Shown here piece by piece: positions 7,812 through 17,242 of a DNA stretch of 48,355 bases. Every line of letters starts with the position of its first letter. Position 1 is the stretch's first letter. The notes under the pieces are model-generated. The model did no database searches. It was not told where the DNA came from and saw nothing but the letters and a program-made list of their open reading frames with translations. Source of the stretch: Candidatus Rokubacteria bacterium RIFCSPLOWO2_02_FULL_73_56 (GTDB lineage Bacteria; Methylomirabilota; Methylomirabilia; Rokubacteriales; CSP1-6); contig MGCF01000018.1 of the NCBI GenBank assembly GCA_001788495.1, positions 17,150-65,504 of the forward strand, written 5' to 3'. Both the position numbers and the translations under genes were made by a program.

Positions 7812-10800
7812 TCACGGCAGCCGGAGCGCGTGGAAGTCGCCGGGGTGCGCGCCCGCGGCGTCCACCAAGCGCGCGGGCAGCGGCAGGCGCACGGGCGGCG
7901 TCCCCGGCCGGTGGAACCGGCCCGTGGCCGCGTCGTAGAGGTGGTCGGGCGCGAGCACGGTGAACGCGAGCTCGGGATCGTCGAAGCTCACCGGCTCCCC
8001 CGGGGCCTCCAGCGGCACGAAGGCGCGTGAGACGCGCTCGGGCCTGAACACGCCGAAGGTGACGAGGGCGTTCCGGCCCGCGGCCGCGCCGAGGTAGGCG
8101 AACTCGCCGCCGGGCGCGGCCCGGAGCTCGGCGCGCGCCGCCGCGGGCTCCCACGCGAACACCCGCCGGTCCGCCAGCAGCGCGAGGCGCTCCGCGCCCT
8201 CGGCCGCGCGCACGCGGACGGCGTCGCTCAGCTCGAGCGGGGCCGCCGTGATCTCCCACGACGTCCCCGTGAGGCGGAGCGCGCTGCAGTTGGTCGGCGG
8301 CGAGTGGATCTCGCAGCCGTAGACGAAGTTCCTGCCGACGGGCGTGCCCGCGACCGCGAAGTCCACCCGCGCGCCCGCGCCGGCGAGCGCGGCGCGCAGC
8401 GCCGGCACGAGGAAGCCGTCGAGCGTGACGTCCCGGAAGCCGCTGTCGGCGCGCAGCTCGGTGACCAGGGTCGCCGGCGCCGCGAGGAAGGCGGCCAGGC
8501 CCCACGCGCCCGGGCCCACCACCTCGCCGTCACGGTCCCCGCCCTCGTAGACCGTCGTGCCCCGCAGGAGGAAGCCGGACCGGCCGTCGGGCAGGTGGAC
8601 GCTCGGCACGGGCTCCGGGCTCACGGCCTCGGCGAGCGTCAGCGTCACGACGGGCTCGGCCGTCGAGGCGACGACGGCGCCCGCGCCGAGGTCGATCAGC
8701 GCCCAGAGGAAGGTGTTGGGCGACGACGGGAACACGGGCGGCACGGCCGCAGTGCCGTGGACGTACGGCTCGCCGGTCGGCGCGATGTTGTAGAGGGGGA
8801 AGGTCCGGGGCGCGACCGGGGGCTCGGTGAGCGACACGACGACGAGCGCCAGCAGGCGCCCCGAGCGGTCGGCGCCCACGTCGAAGATGTCCCAGTAGTA
8901 GCCGGGGTAGGGCGGGCTCCCGAAGAGCACGCCGTTGGCCCGCTCGAGGGTGATCGGCACGTCGAACGCGTAGGTGACGGTCTGCTCGGGCACCAGGACG
9001 AGCGGCTCGACGATCGTGAACTCGAAGCCGCGCTGGGTGTAGGCGCGCGCGGTCTCGTTCCAGGCGAGCCGCTGCGTCGTCTCGACGCGCAGGAGGCGCT
9101 GGCCGTAGCGCCGGGTCTGACGGACGCCGAGCGTCGTACCGAGCGACATGCCGAACGGCAGCGGCGCCTCGCTCTTCTGCCTGAGTTGCACGAGGCCGCC
9201 GGCGTCGGTGGCCGGCTCGACGGTGCCGGGGTGCCGGGCGAGCTCCCAGGCGACGACCCGGTTGGGCCGGTCCGGGCCGAAAGGCGTGCGGCCGACGAGG
9301 AGGTCGGGGGCGTCCCCCCACGTGACCGCCTCGAACTCGGACCCCGTGAGCGGAAGCGGAAAGACGCCCCGCGGCGTCCTGAGCTTCCAGCGGTCGCCGT
9401 CCAGGAAGACCTCCTCGACGCGCGTGCCGCCGAGGACCCGGCCGATCACCGCGCCGGGGAAGCTCCCGTCGGCCGGCGCCGTCTCGTGACCGAGCGCGCC
9501 CCGGTACACGGCCACCAGGCGCTCGGCCTCCCCGGCGACCTGGAAGCGCGCCGGCGGCAGCGGGGCGCCCGCCGCGATCCCCGTGAGCGCCACCGGGCCG
9601 AGCGGCGTCGCCGGGAGGCGCCGGCCGTCCACCCCCTCCGCGTAGAGCGCGAGCGAGCCTTCCGCGAGCGCCTCCGGCGACAGGTTCGTCCCCCGGAGCG
9701 TGAGCGTGGAGGGATCGCCCGGGTCGGCGTCGGCCTCGACGTCGAGGCGGCCGCGGAAGAAGTAGTCGAGGAGCGCCGCGGAGTACCCGACGGCGCGCGG
9801 CAGGAGCGCCGCGGCGTAGTCCTGGTAGATGCGGTCGTCGAGCAGCCAGTCGGAGAGCGCGCTGCTGCGGAAGCGCAGGCGCTGCCACCAGGCGCCCTCG
9901 GCGACGAAGTGGGCGACCGTCTCGCCGTCCGTGACTTTCGGGTAGTACACGCGCCGGCCGCGGCCCTCGGGCACGGAGAACGCGGGCCCGAGCGCCGCGG
10001 GGCGCGGCAGGGGGAAGTCGAGGAAGAGCGTGTCGTCGCTCGGGAAATTGCCCTGCGTGTACTCCGCGATGCCGAGCGCCGGGTCGCTCAGCACGAGCCC
10101 CTCGCCGCGGTAGCGGTCGCTGTCGATCAGGCGCGCCACCGGCACGGGCGCCCGCTCGTCGCCGGTGGGCGTGAAGATCGACGCGGGGGACCCGACCGGC
10201 GGCAGGGCGAGGAGCGAGGTGAAGATGCTCCTGAGCGCCGGCTTCCTGCCGGCGGCGCCCGAGCGGACCCACTCGACCCAGCGCTCGTAGCCGTCCAGGA
10301 CCGCGTGGGCGTCGTTGCGCGTGTGGGCCGGGACGGAGGCGTCCTGGATCAGGTGGACCAGGTGGCCGAGGTTCCTGAACAGCTCGGCGAACGCCTCCTC
10401 CCGTGCGGCGGGGGCCTCGCCGGTCAACGCGGTGAGCAGGCGCCGCCTGGCGTCCTGCCACGACCAGTCGCCGCCGCCGAGGAGCGCGCTGTCCTGGGCC
10501 GGGTCCTGCTGCCAGAGGACCGAGGACTGGGCGCGGACGCCGAGGGCGTCGAGGCCCGCGTCCTTCCAGGGCAGCAGCGGGTTGTGGAAGTGGTTGCGAT
10601 AGCGCAGGGCGTCGTCCTCGAACCTCGCCCCGTCCTCCACGAGCCGCGAGGCCGTGAGTCCGAGGAACGTCGCATCGGCGCCGGCGGTGACGCCGAGCTC
10701 TTCGGCGAGGGCTCGCCAGACAGCGGAGACCTCGGCGGCGCGCGTCGAGATCTCCGCGTGGCTCTCGACCTCGTACGCCTGGACGGGCGGCGCCGAGACG

Positions 10801-10844
10801 GCCAGGACCGTCAGGAGCCAGACGAGCGTCCTCTTCGTCTTCAT
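7812..10844 (-). CDS. Secreted S1-P1 nuclease/zinc phospholipase C-like protein, 1010 aa
   Basis: A large exported protein. A signal peptide ends near VQA-YEVE (residue 23/24). Residues 24-200 resemble the zinc-dependent phospholipase C/S1-P1 nuclease fold: His29 in VESHAEI, Asp71 and Asp77, HFHNP at 85-89, and GHLVHLIQDASVPAH at 160-174 with His161, His164, Asp168 and His174, followed by RND and His180. These are candidate zinc ligands. The remaining 800 residues hold no domain I recognise; several stretches look like beta-sandwich modules. It follows the small TTR-like gene by 2 bases and lies in the strand and direction of the T2SS operon, so it is a candidate T2SS substrate. Enzymatic activity is inferred from the motifs. 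Confidence 0.7.
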   Translation of the reverse strand: MKTKRTLVWLLTVLAVSAPPVQAYEVESHAEISTRAAEVSAVWRALAEELGVTAGADATFLGLTASRLVEDGARFEDDALRYRNHFHNPLLPWKDAGLDALGVRAQSSVLWQQDPAQDSALLGGGDWSWQDARRRLLTALTGEAPAAREEAFAELFRNLGHLVHLIQDASVPAHTRNDAHAVLDGYERWVEWVRSGAAGRKPALRSIFTSLLALPPVGSPASIFTPTGDERAPVPVARLIDSDRYRGEGLVLSDPALGIAEYTQGNFPSDDTLFLDFPLPRPAALGPAFSVPEGRGRRVYYPKVTDGETVAHFVAEGAWWQRLRFRSSALSDWLLDDRIYQDYAAALLPRAVGYSAALLDYFFRGRLDVEADADPGDPSTLTLRGTNLSPEALAEGSLALYAEGVDGRRLPATPLGPVALTGIAAGAPLPPARFQVAGEAERLVAVYRGALGHETAPADGSFPGAVIGRVLGGTRVEEVFLDGDRWKLRTPRGVFPLPLTGSEFEAVTWGDAPDLLVGRTPFGPDRPNRVVAWELARHPGTVEPATDAGGLVQLRQKSEAPLPFGMSLGTTLGVRQTRRYGQRLLRVETTQRLAWNETARAYTQRGFEFTIVEPLVLVPEQTVTYAFDVPITLERANGVLFGSPPYPGYYWDIFDVGADRSGRLLALVVVSLTEPPVAPRTFPLYNIAPTGEPYVHGTAAVPPVFPSSPNTFLWALIDLGAGAVVASTAEPVVTLTLAEAVSPEPVPSVHLPDGRSGFLLRGTTVYEGGDRDGEVVGPGAWGLAAFLAAPATLVTELRADSGFRDVTLDGFLVPALRAALAGAGARVDFAVAGTPVGRNFVYGCEIHSPPTNCSALRLTGTSWEITAAPLELSDAVRVRAAEGAERLALLADRRVFAWEPAAARAELRAAPGGEFAYLGAAAGRNALVTFGVFRPERVSRAFVPLEAPGEPVSFDDPELAFTVLAPDHLYDAATGRFHRPGTPPVRLPLPARLVDAAGAHPGDFHALRLP

Positions 10845-10846
10845 CC

Positions 10847-11380
10847 TCACCTCTCCAGGCCGAGGAACGCGCGCTCTCGCGTCCACGCCTCGTTCAATCG
10901 AGGCATCCGCTCCAGGGGCACGAGACCCGGGCGGGTGAACGTCCGGAGGAAGGCAAGACGCCGGTCGCGCGTGGGGAGGGACGGGAGCTCGATCACGTGA
11001 GCCTCCTCGCGCTCTCCCGACGGCTCTCGCCCCCGCCATTCGCCGTAGCCGGGTTTGAAGATCTTGATCACCGACAGCCTGACCCTGATGACGAGCGGGA
11101 TCGTGAAGCTCCAGCGATACGGGATCGACACGCGGCCGTCGGGACCGCTCACGGCCTCCTCGGCGTCCCAGAGCCGGCACTCGACCCAGCCGGCGACGCT
11201 CGCCGAGCACCGGTCCCACACGAGCACGACGACGACGCCCTCGAGCGGGCGGTTGGTTTCGGCGTCGACGAACAGCGCCCGCCAGGGCTCTCCGGCGGCG
11301 ACCGGCGCCGCGGGGAGCAGCGCCGCGAGGACGAAGAGGAGAAGCAGCGTGCCGACGCCGCGCGCGAGCCTGGCTGTCAT
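10847..11380 (-). CDS. Small exported TTR/carboxypeptidase-regulatory-like protein
   Basis: A 177-residue protein with a signal peptide (hydrophobic residues 8-27, cleavage likely after AAG or VAA). The segment ALFVDAETNRPLEGVVVVLVW near residue 33 matches the beta-sandwich fold of carboxypeptidase regulatory or transthyretin-like domains, and IKIFKPGYGEW near residue 100 is a common motif in this exported group. ATG 11380 is chosen because it starts the signal sequence; the frame extends further upstream without one. It lies between, and close to, the two other exported genes (16 and 2 base gaps), so the three form an operon. Confidence 0.7.
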   Translation of the reverse strand: MTARLARGVGTLLLLFVLAALLPAAPVAAGEPWRALFVDAETNRPLEGVVVVLVWDRCSASVAGWVECRLWDAEEAVSGPDGRVSIPYRWSFTIPLVIRVRLSVIKIFKPGYGEWRGREPSGEREEAHVIELPSLPTRDRRLAFLRTFTRPGLVPLERMPRLNEAWTRERAFLGLER

Positions 11381-11396
11381 GCGCCTGCCTCCGGGC

Positions 11397-13889
11397 TCAG
11401 AAGCTCCAGAGCCGCCAGATGCCGTCCTGGTCGAGACGGAACCGGACCTCGAATGACGTCGCGACGCCCGCGTCCACCCGGAGCATCTCATAGATGCCCT
11501 CGGCGGGCCGCAGCTCGACGAGCGCCAGGTCGGTGAGGATCGTGTCCACGGCGGGCAGGTCCTGCGCGAGGTCCCTGAAGACGGCGGTGTACCGGGCGCG
11601 GGAGCGCGCCGCGATCTGCCGGGCTGCGGCGTCGAGGTCGCCCTGGCGCAGGGCGTCCTTCAGGGCGCGCCAGCGGGCCTGGAGCAGGCCGTCGAGCGCC
11701 GCCTCGTCGTACACGTGCACGAGCGCGCGGGCGGTGACGCGCGTGCCCGCCGGGTCCGTCACGGTCAGCACGGGCAGATAGAGTCCCGGGTCGACGTAGG
11801 TGAACGCCAGGTCGCCGGCGGCGGCCGCCACGACGTCGGGGGTGTCGTCGCCGTCGGCGTCGAGCTCGACGGCGGGGCCGGGCGCGAGCCCGCGGAGCGA
11901 GAACGCGACGCTGAGCGGCGCCGGGCCGGCCGCGGGGGCGGCGAGGAGCACGGGGGCGGGCTCCGAGCCGGCGGCGACGCCGACGGTCAGCGCGTCGGCG
12001 GCGCGCGCGCCGCCCGTGGCCGTGGCCTCGGCGACGAGCAGCGTGGCCGGGGGCAGCACCGGGACCAGCGCGTCGAACCGGGCGCCGCGGACCACCGCGA
12101 GCACGCCGTTGACCGTGACGCCGACCTCGGCGCCGCCCTCGACGCGGCCGCTCACGAGGACGAGGCCGGCGGCGACGGTCGCGCCGGCGGCGGGCGCGGT
12201 GATCGCGACGCGCAGGCTCGCGACGCTGAACGTCGCGCGGGCCGGGGTCGGGTCCTCGTTGCCGGCGAGGTCGCGCGCGCGGACCTCGACGGTGTGCGGT
12301 CCGGGCGCGAGGGCGCCGAGCGCGAGCTCCGTGCCCGGCGCGAACGCCGAGGACGGGCCGCCGTCGAGCCGCCAGGCGAACGTGAGGCGCTCCGCCGGCG
12401 TGAGGTTGTCCTCGCCCGCGAGCGTGAGCGTGACGCCGGGCGCGCCCTCCGTCGGCCCGCCCGCGATCGTCGTCTCGGGCGGCGTGTTGTCCACCACGAC
12501 GACGCGCGAGACGGTGGCGCGCTGGCCCGCGCGGTCCACGGCCGTCGCCCTGAGCGTGTGGCTGCCGTCGGCGAGCGCGGTGGTGTCCCACGCCGCCCGC
12601 GCGGTGACCGCGGGGGCGGGCGGCGCCGGGGCGAGGGCGGCCGCCAGCGTGCGCCCGGCCGCGCCGAGCACGAGCGCGGCGACGCCGCTGCCCGCGTCGA
12701 CCGCGCGGGCCTCCACGCTCGGCGTGCCGCGCACGGGCGCGGCGGCGGGCGCCAGGAGCGCGACGCTGGGCGGGTCGCCGTCGCGCTCGACGACGACCGG
12801 CGCGGGCGCGCTCGTGAGACCGTCGCCGCCGCGTGCCGTGGCGCGCACCCGGGCACGTGTCGCGCCCGTGGCGCGCAGCTCGAGCGGGAGGGCGAAGGCG
12901 CCGTCGGCGCGGGCGCGCGTGGCGACGGCGGCCTCGGCGTCCTCGATGACGAGCTCGACCAGCGCCCCGGGCTCGGTGACGCCGCGAACGCTGACGGCGC
13001 TGGCGCGCGTGTAGGCGGGGAGCGGGGCCAGGCGGGGCGGGGCCGGCGCGCGGAAGCGGAGGAGCCGACCGCGTCCGGCTTCGGCGACGTGGAGCGAGCC
13101 GTCGGGGCCGAGCGCCAGGCCCGCGGCCGCGTCGAGGCGGCGCGCGAACGACGTCAGCCGGCCGTCGGGGTGGAGCTTCGTGACGCGGTCGCCGTCCGCC
13201 GCGTAGAGGGCGCCGCGCGCGTCGAGCGCGAGCCCCCGCGCCCGCTGGATCTCGCGCGCGCCGAGCCGGGCCGGCGGGCCGTGCGGTCCGCCGGCGTCCA
13301 GCGGCCAGCGCAGGACCGCGCCCCGGGCCGCGGCGTAGAGCGCCCGCGGGTCGAGCGCCAGGCCCTCGAGACCCCGGAGGTCGTGGGCGACGACCGACGG
13401 CGCGGCCCCGGCCCCGGCGAGCCGCACGATCAGCCACGCCTCGTCCGGGTCCGAGCCGTCCGCGCCGAGGAGCCGCCGCGCGGTGAGGTAGAGCGCGCCG
13501 TCCGCCGCCGCGGCGATCCACTCGGGGCGGCGCAGCCGCTGCGCGAGCGGCGCGAGGCGGCCGTCGGGCTCGTGGCGGAGCACGCGCCCACGCCCCCGCT
13601 CGACGACGAGCAGCCGGGCCTCGCGATCGAGCGCCACGCCGCGGGGGTCGTCGAGGCCTCGCAGGAGGAGGCTCGGCACGCCGTCCGGGGAGACGGCGAG
13701 GACGCGCCCGCGCGCGGGCGCGGTGACGTACACGGTGGCGTCGGGGCCGACCGCGACGCCCGCGAGGGTCTCGCGGCCGTCGAGCAGGAGCTCCACCGGG
13801 GCCAGCGCGTCGTGCGGCGGGTGGGCCCCGAAGGGCCGGGGCACGAGCGCGGCGGAGAGGAGGACGGCGGCGGCGGCGAGGGTGCGCAC
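11397..13889 (-). CDS. Secreted NHL-like beta-propeller with Ig-like, PKD and C-terminal NTF2-like regions
   Basis: An 830-residue exported protein with a short signal peptide. Residues 35-300 carry repeated blades of the form GVAVGPDATVYV / GLALDARGALYAADG / GLALGPDGSLHVAEAG, typical of NHL or SMP-30-like propellers. About residues 300-640 are Ig-like modules (VDNTPPETTIAGGP, DLAGNEDPTPA). A PKD-like module near 650-735 includes ELDADGDDTPDV. The last 100 residues (ARWRALKDALRQGDLDAA to GIWRLWSF) resemble a SnoaL/NTF2-like cap found on bacterial surface proteins. The start is GTG 13889. It heads the three-gene exported operon just downstream of gspD, consistent with T2SS cargo. Function is unknown; binding or scaffolding is more likely than catalysis. 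Confidence 0.72.
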   Translation of the reverse strand: MRTLAAAAVLLSAALVPRPFGAHPPHDALAPVELLLDGRETLAGVAVGPDATVYVTAPARGRVLAVSPDGVPSLLLRGLDDPRGVALDREARLLVVERGRGRVLRHEPDGRLAPLAQRLRRPEWIAAAADGALYLTARRLLGADGSDPDEAWLIVRLAGAGAAPSVVAHDLRGLEGLALDPRALYAAARGAVLRWPLDAGGPHGPPARLGAREIQRARGLALDARGALYAADGDRVTKLHPDGRLTSFARRLDAAAGLALGPDGSLHVAEAGRGRLLRFRAPAPPRLAPLPAYTRASAVSVRGVTEPGALVELVIEDAEAAVATRARADGAFALPLELRATGATRARVRATARGGDGLTSAPAPVVVERDGDPPSVALLAPAAAPVRGTPSVEARAVDAGSGVAALVLGAAGRTLAAALAPAPPAPAVTARAAWDTTALADGSHTLRATAVDRAGQRATVSRVVVVDNTPPETTIAGGPTEGAPGVTLTLAGEDNLTPAERLTFAWRLDGGPSSAFAPGTELALGALAPGPHTVEVRARDLAGNEDPTPARATFSVASLRVAITAPAAGATVAAGLVLVSGRVEGGAEVGVTVNGVLAVVRGARFDALVPVLPPATLLVAEATATGGARAADALTVGVAAGSEPAPVLLAAPAAGPAPLSVAFSLRGLAPGPAVELDADGDDTPDVVAAAAGDLAFTYVDPGLYLPVLTVTDPAGTRVTARALVHVYDEAALDGLLQARWRALKDALRQGDLDAAARQIAARSRARYTAVFRDLAQDLPAVDTILTDLALVELRPAEGIYEMLRVDAGVATSFEVRFRLDQDGIWRLWSF

Positions 13890-13903
13890 GGCCGAGGGAG
13901 CTT

Positions 13904-13920
13904 CGCAAGGGGCGGGCCAA
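13904..13920 (-). promoter_or_regulatory. Possible sigma-54 (-24/-12) promoter
   Basis: The minus strand reads TTGGCCCG-CCCC-TTGCG, which fits the TTGGCACG-N4-TTGC(A/T) consensus with GG and GC ten bases apart. It ends 14 bases before the GTG of the beta-propeller gene. In such GC-rich DNA this could be chance, and no sigma-54 activator is encoded nearby. Confidence 0.25.
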
Positions 13921-14077
13921 CCTCGGCATCGGGCTCAAGTCCGTGTCACACCGGCGCTTCTCTCGCCGCCGCCGGCGCCGCGGACCCGGCGAGTGCCCAG
14001 CGGGCTGGGCGGTCTGCCCAGCGCCTGGAGCCTGAGCGCCCCGGGTTCCTCGGGGCGCTCCGAGCGTTTGGGGGGCG

Positions 14078-14154
14078 TGGGGGGGCCATGTCGGGGCCCC
14101 CCACTCGATCAGGGCGTGGGGGGCCATGTCGGGGCCCCCCACTCGATCAGGGCG
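14078..14154 (-). repeat. GC-rich intergenic hairpin repeat, locus B (38-bp tandem pair)
   Basis: Two direct copies of a 38-base unit (14078-14116 and 14117-14154; the first has one extra G) contain the GGGGGGCC / GGCCCCCC hairpin with an ATGTCGG-type loop and end CACTCGATCAGGGCG. Read on the minus strand this is the same core as locus A, followed likewise by CGCTCGGAGCGCCCC. The gspD stop codon (14147-14149) lies inside the last copy. The region 13890-14077 holds only the possible sigma-54 site and GC-rich inverted repeats. Confidence 0.75.
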
Positions 14155-16534
14155 ACGAGGGGGGCGGCCCGGGCGCCGGCGCCTTTGGCGCGGACGGGGG
14201 CGCGGGCCCGACGGACGGCGGCCGCGGCGCGCTCTTGATCGCGGCGTCGATGTCGGGCGTGGCCCGGCGCATCTCCTCGGTGATCCGCGCCGCGTCGAGC
14301 GCCGTGCCGATGACCCGCGGCGTGATGAGCAGGATCAGCTCGGTCTTCTCGACCTTCCGCTCCTTGAAGCCGAACACGTAGCCGAGCAGCGGGATGTCCT
14401 TGAGGAACGGGATCCCCCGGTCGTCGCTCGTCACCTTGTCCTTGATCAGGCCGCCGAGCACGAGCGTCTGGTTGTTGAGGAGGACGACCGAGGTCTCGGC
14501 CTCGCGCTTGATGAACGACGGCGAGCCGGTCGGCGGGACGGCGGCGCCGATGTCGTTGACCTCCTGCTTGACGTCGAGCGCCACCGTGCCGCGCTCGCCG
14601 ATGCGTGGGGTCACGGTGAGGATCACGCCCGCGTCCCGGTACTCGACCGTCTGGTTGGTGCCGCCTATCGTACTCGTGGTCGTCGAGCCACCCGCGATGA
14701 CGGGGCTGGTGGTAGTCGTCTGCTGGCTCGTGATGACCGGGACCGACGTCGAGACGTTGATCACGGCCTTCTTGTTCTCCGACGTGAGCACGTGGGGGTT
14801 CGAGACGATGTTGACCTTGTTCAGGGACGCCAGCGTGTTCAGGAGCACGAAGAACTGGCCCGTGTTGAACGTGAACGCGGTCAGGCCCTGGGCGGCGGGC
14901 CCGAACAGGCTGGCGGCGCCGCGGAACGCCGACGCCGGCAGGCCGAGCGTGGTCGTGGACGAGCCGGTCCCGAGCGCCTGCGAGACGCTGCCGAGGGTGA
15001 ACTTGCCCTCGCGGATGGCCCAGTCGATGCCCAGGCGCGTGTCGTCGGTGAGCGTGATCTCGGCGACCAGCACCTCGATCAGCACCTGGCGCGGCATCCG
15101 GTCGAGCTGCTTGATCGTCGCCTCGATCTCCTGCCAGTTGCGCGGGTAGGTCGTGACGATGATCGCGTTGGTGACCTCGTCGGCGATGAAGCGGACCTGT
15201 CCCTCGGCCAGGCCGACCTCGGCCACGCCGGCCGGGCTCCCGGGCGCCCCGGCGCCGGGGGGCGCCGGGGCCGGCGCCGCCGGGGCCGCCGGCCGTCCGG
15301 CGGCGGCCGGCGGCGCGCCGGTCGCGCCGGGGGCGCCCGGGGCGCCGCCCTGCGGGTTGTAGATCGAGTTGAGCGTGGCCGCGAGGTCCTTGGCCTTGGC
15401 GTTCTCCGCGTAGTAGATGAACACGCGCCGCCCGCCGTAGATGTTGATGTCGAGCTGCTTGATCAGGCCCCGGAGCGTCTCGAGCTCGTGCCGCTTGGCG
15501 TGGACGATGAGCGAGTTCGAGCGCTGCTCGGCGATGATGAGGGGTGGCCGCTCGGGGGCGCTCGTGGCGTCGGGCGCGGCCGGGCGCGCGGCGGCCGGCG
15601 CGCCCGGCACGGGCGCCCGGGCGGGCGCCGGGGCGGGCGCCGGCACCGCGCCGGGCACCGCCGGCCTGAGCCGGCCGCTCGCGAAGAGCTGGTTCAGGAT
15701 CCCGGCGAGCTGCACGGCGTCGGCGAACTGGACCGGGATGATCTGCAGCTCCTCCTGCGCGACCTGCACGTCCACCAGGCGGATGATCTCGAGCAGGCGG
15801 CGGATGTTCGACGCCGTGTCGGTGATCATCAGCACGTTCGTCTCGCGGTGGGCGATGAGCGTCCCGCGCGCGGAGATGAGCGGGCGCAGGAGGGCGGCGA
15901 GGTCGGCGACCCCCGCGTAGCGCAGCGGCACGATCTGCGTGACGACCTCGTCGGTCGTGCGGCCCTCGTCCGGGGTCTGGCCCACGATCGTCGGCACCGC
16001 GCGCTCGCGCGCGCCCTCGATCTTCAGGATCTTGTAGAGGTTGCCCGCCTTGACCGCCGTGAAGCCGTGCACCTCGAGGATGGCCAGGAGCACGCCGAAC
16101 ACGTCCTCCTGCGGGATGCGGCCCGACGTCTGCACGGTCACCTTGCCCCGCACGTCGGGCGCGAGGACGTAGTTGAAGCCGGCGATCTCGCTCGCCGCCT
16201 GGATCACGGTCTCGATGTCGGCGTTGTCGAAGTTGAGCACGACGAACCGGCCGCGCTGCGCGGGCGGCACGGGCGGCGCCGTCCGGGGCGGCGGCGTCGG
16301 CGCGGGGGCGGGCCGGGGCGCGGGGGCCTCGGCTTGCGGCGCCTCGGCGCGGGGGCCGACCGACGCCGGCGGGACCGCGGGCAAAGGCGTGGGCCCGGGG
16401 GGCGGCGCGGGGGGCACGACGGGCGGCGGCGTGGGCGCCCGGTGAGGCGCCAGCACCGGCGCCGCGCAACCCGCAGCGAGGGCGACGAGCAGGGCGAGCG
16501 CCAGCGGGCGCGTCACGCTAGCGCTGCGGGGCAT
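14147..16534 (-). CDS. gspD: Type II secretion secretin GspD (lipoprotein)
   Basis: Outer-membrane secretin pore of the T2SS, 795 residues. The N-terminus is a lipoprotein signal with lipobox LAAGC (Cys23), so it may reach the outer membrane without a separate pilotin. A Pro/Ala-rich stretch to about residue 90 precedes the N0 domain (FVVLNFDNADIETVIQAAS), N1 and N2 (QIVPLRYAGVADLAALLRP; VDVQVAQEELQIIPVQ), and N3, interrupted by two Ala/Pro/Gly-rich linkers near 290-330 and 390-445. The secretin core includes QVLIEVLVAEITL, VLTSENKKAVI, VILTVTPRI and PFLKDIPLLGYVFG. It is the last gene of the T2SS run; its start overlaps the end of gspC by 17 bases. Confidence 0.93.
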   Translation of the reverse strand: MPRSASVTRPLALALLVALAAGCAAPVLAPHRAPTPPPVVPPAPPPGPTPLPAVPPASVGPRAEAPQAEAPAPRPAPAPTPPPRTAPPVPPAQRGRFVVLNFDNADIETVIQAASEIAGFNYVLAPDVRGKVTVQTSGRIPQEDVFGVLLAILEVHGFTAVKAGNLYKILKIEGARERAVPTIVGQTPDEGRTTDEVVTQIVPLRYAGVADLAALLRPLISARGTLIAHRETNVLMITDTASNIRRLLEIIRLVDVQVAQEELQIIPVQFADAVQLAGILNQLFASGRLRPAVPGAVPAPAPAPARAPVPGAPAAARPAAPDATSAPERPPLIIAEQRSNSLIVHAKRHELETLRGLIKQLDINIYGGRRVFIYYAENAKAKDLAATLNSIYNPQGGAPGAPGATGAPPAAAGRPAAPAAPAPAPPGAGAPGSPAGVAEVGLAEGQVRFIADEVTNAIIVTTYPRNWQEIEATIKQLDRMPRQVLIEVLVAEITLTDDTRLGIDWAIREGKFTLGSVSQALGTGSSTTTLGLPASAFRGAASLFGPAAQGLTAFTFNTGQFFVLLNTLASLNKVNIVSNPHVLTSENKKAVINVSTSVPVITSQQTTTTSPVIAGGSTTTSTIGGTNQTVEYRDAGVILTVTPRIGERGTVALDVKQEVNDIGAAVPPTGSPSFIKREAETSVVLLNNQTLVLGGLIKDKVTSDDRGIPFLKDIPLLGYVFGFKERKVEKTELILLITPRVIGTALDAARITEEMRRATPDIDAAIKSAPRPPSVGPAPPSAPKAPAPGPPPSSP

Positions 16535-17240
16535 CCTGCGCTCGGGGGATGGGCAGGCGGCGACCGAGGCTCGGCGAGGAGGGGAAGGGGGGCACCCCCG
16601 GGGCGAAGAGCGGGCCCTGCGGCGGCGCGAGCCCGGGCATCGGGATCGCCCGCGGCGGGATCAGCAGACCGGGTGTCGGCCGCTGCGGGCTGCCCGGAGG
16701 CGTCGGGGTCGGCTGCGGGCGGGGCACCGCGCCGGGCGGGGTGGCGGGCGGCGCGGCCGCGCGCGGCTTCGAGGGGTCGCGCAGGCGCACGCTGATCTGG
16801 CCTGCGGGGCTCGCGAGGACCACCTGGTCGGCGTTGATCGCCTGCACGGTGCCGCCGGCGATCCGGTCGCCGATCCGGTAGCCGGCCGTGCGCTTCGTCG
16901 CCGGATCCTCGAGGTACGCGATCGGCGAGCCGTCACGCAGGACGACGCCGTAGAGGGTCGGCTTGGCCAGGGCGAGCGCCGCGCCGCCGCCCGCCGCGGT
17001 CGGCGCCTCGCTGCGCGTCGGGCTGAACAGGTTGCGGCTCGCGACGCTCGCGTACGCTCCGGCGCCGGGCGCGCCGGGCGCGACGGCGGGCGCCGGCGCG
17101 GGCGCGGGTGCCGCGGCCGGGCGCGGGCGCGTCGCGGGGCCCGGCCCGGGCGAGAAGAAGAGCTGCTGGACGATGGCGGCGACGCAGAACAGCGACACGC
17201 CCCCCAGCAGGACGTTCACGGCGAGCAGGCGCCTGGGCAT
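16518..17240 (-). CDS. gspC: Type II secretion protein GspC-like
   Basis: Inner-membrane T2SS component that links the inner-membrane platform to the secretin. The 240-residue protein has one membrane helix (about residues 6-28), an Ala/Pro linker, and a homology-region domain with ASRNLFSPTRS near residue 67 and LYGVVLRDGSPIAYLED near residue 96, through VQAINADQVVLAS. After residue 150 it is proline-rich with no PDZ domain, a known variant. It lies between gspM and gspD rather than at the operon head as in enteric bacteria. The ATG 17240 follows the gspM stop by 2 bases. Confidence 0.82.
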   Translation of the reverse strand: MPRRLLAVNVLLGGVSLFCVAAIVQQLFFSPGPGPATRPRPAAAPAPAPAPAVAPGAPGAGAYASVASRNLFSPTRSEAPTAAGGGAALALAKPTLYGVVLRDGSPIAYLEDPATKRTAGYRIGDRIAGGTVQAINADQVVLASPAGQISVRLRDPSKPRAAAPPATPPGAVPRPQPTPTPPGSPQRPTPGLLIPPRAIPMPGLAPPQGPLFAPGVPPFPSSPSLGRRLPIPRAQDAPQR

Positions 17241-17242
17241 GG

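Noticed and set aside
8304-11000. Plus-strand open frame of 898 codons opposite the phospholipase-like gene
   Set aside because: Low-complexity charged translation; the minus strand has a signal peptide and family motifs.
14078-14154. Direct repeats as a CRISPR array
   Set aside because: Only two adjoining copies, no spacers and no cas genes.
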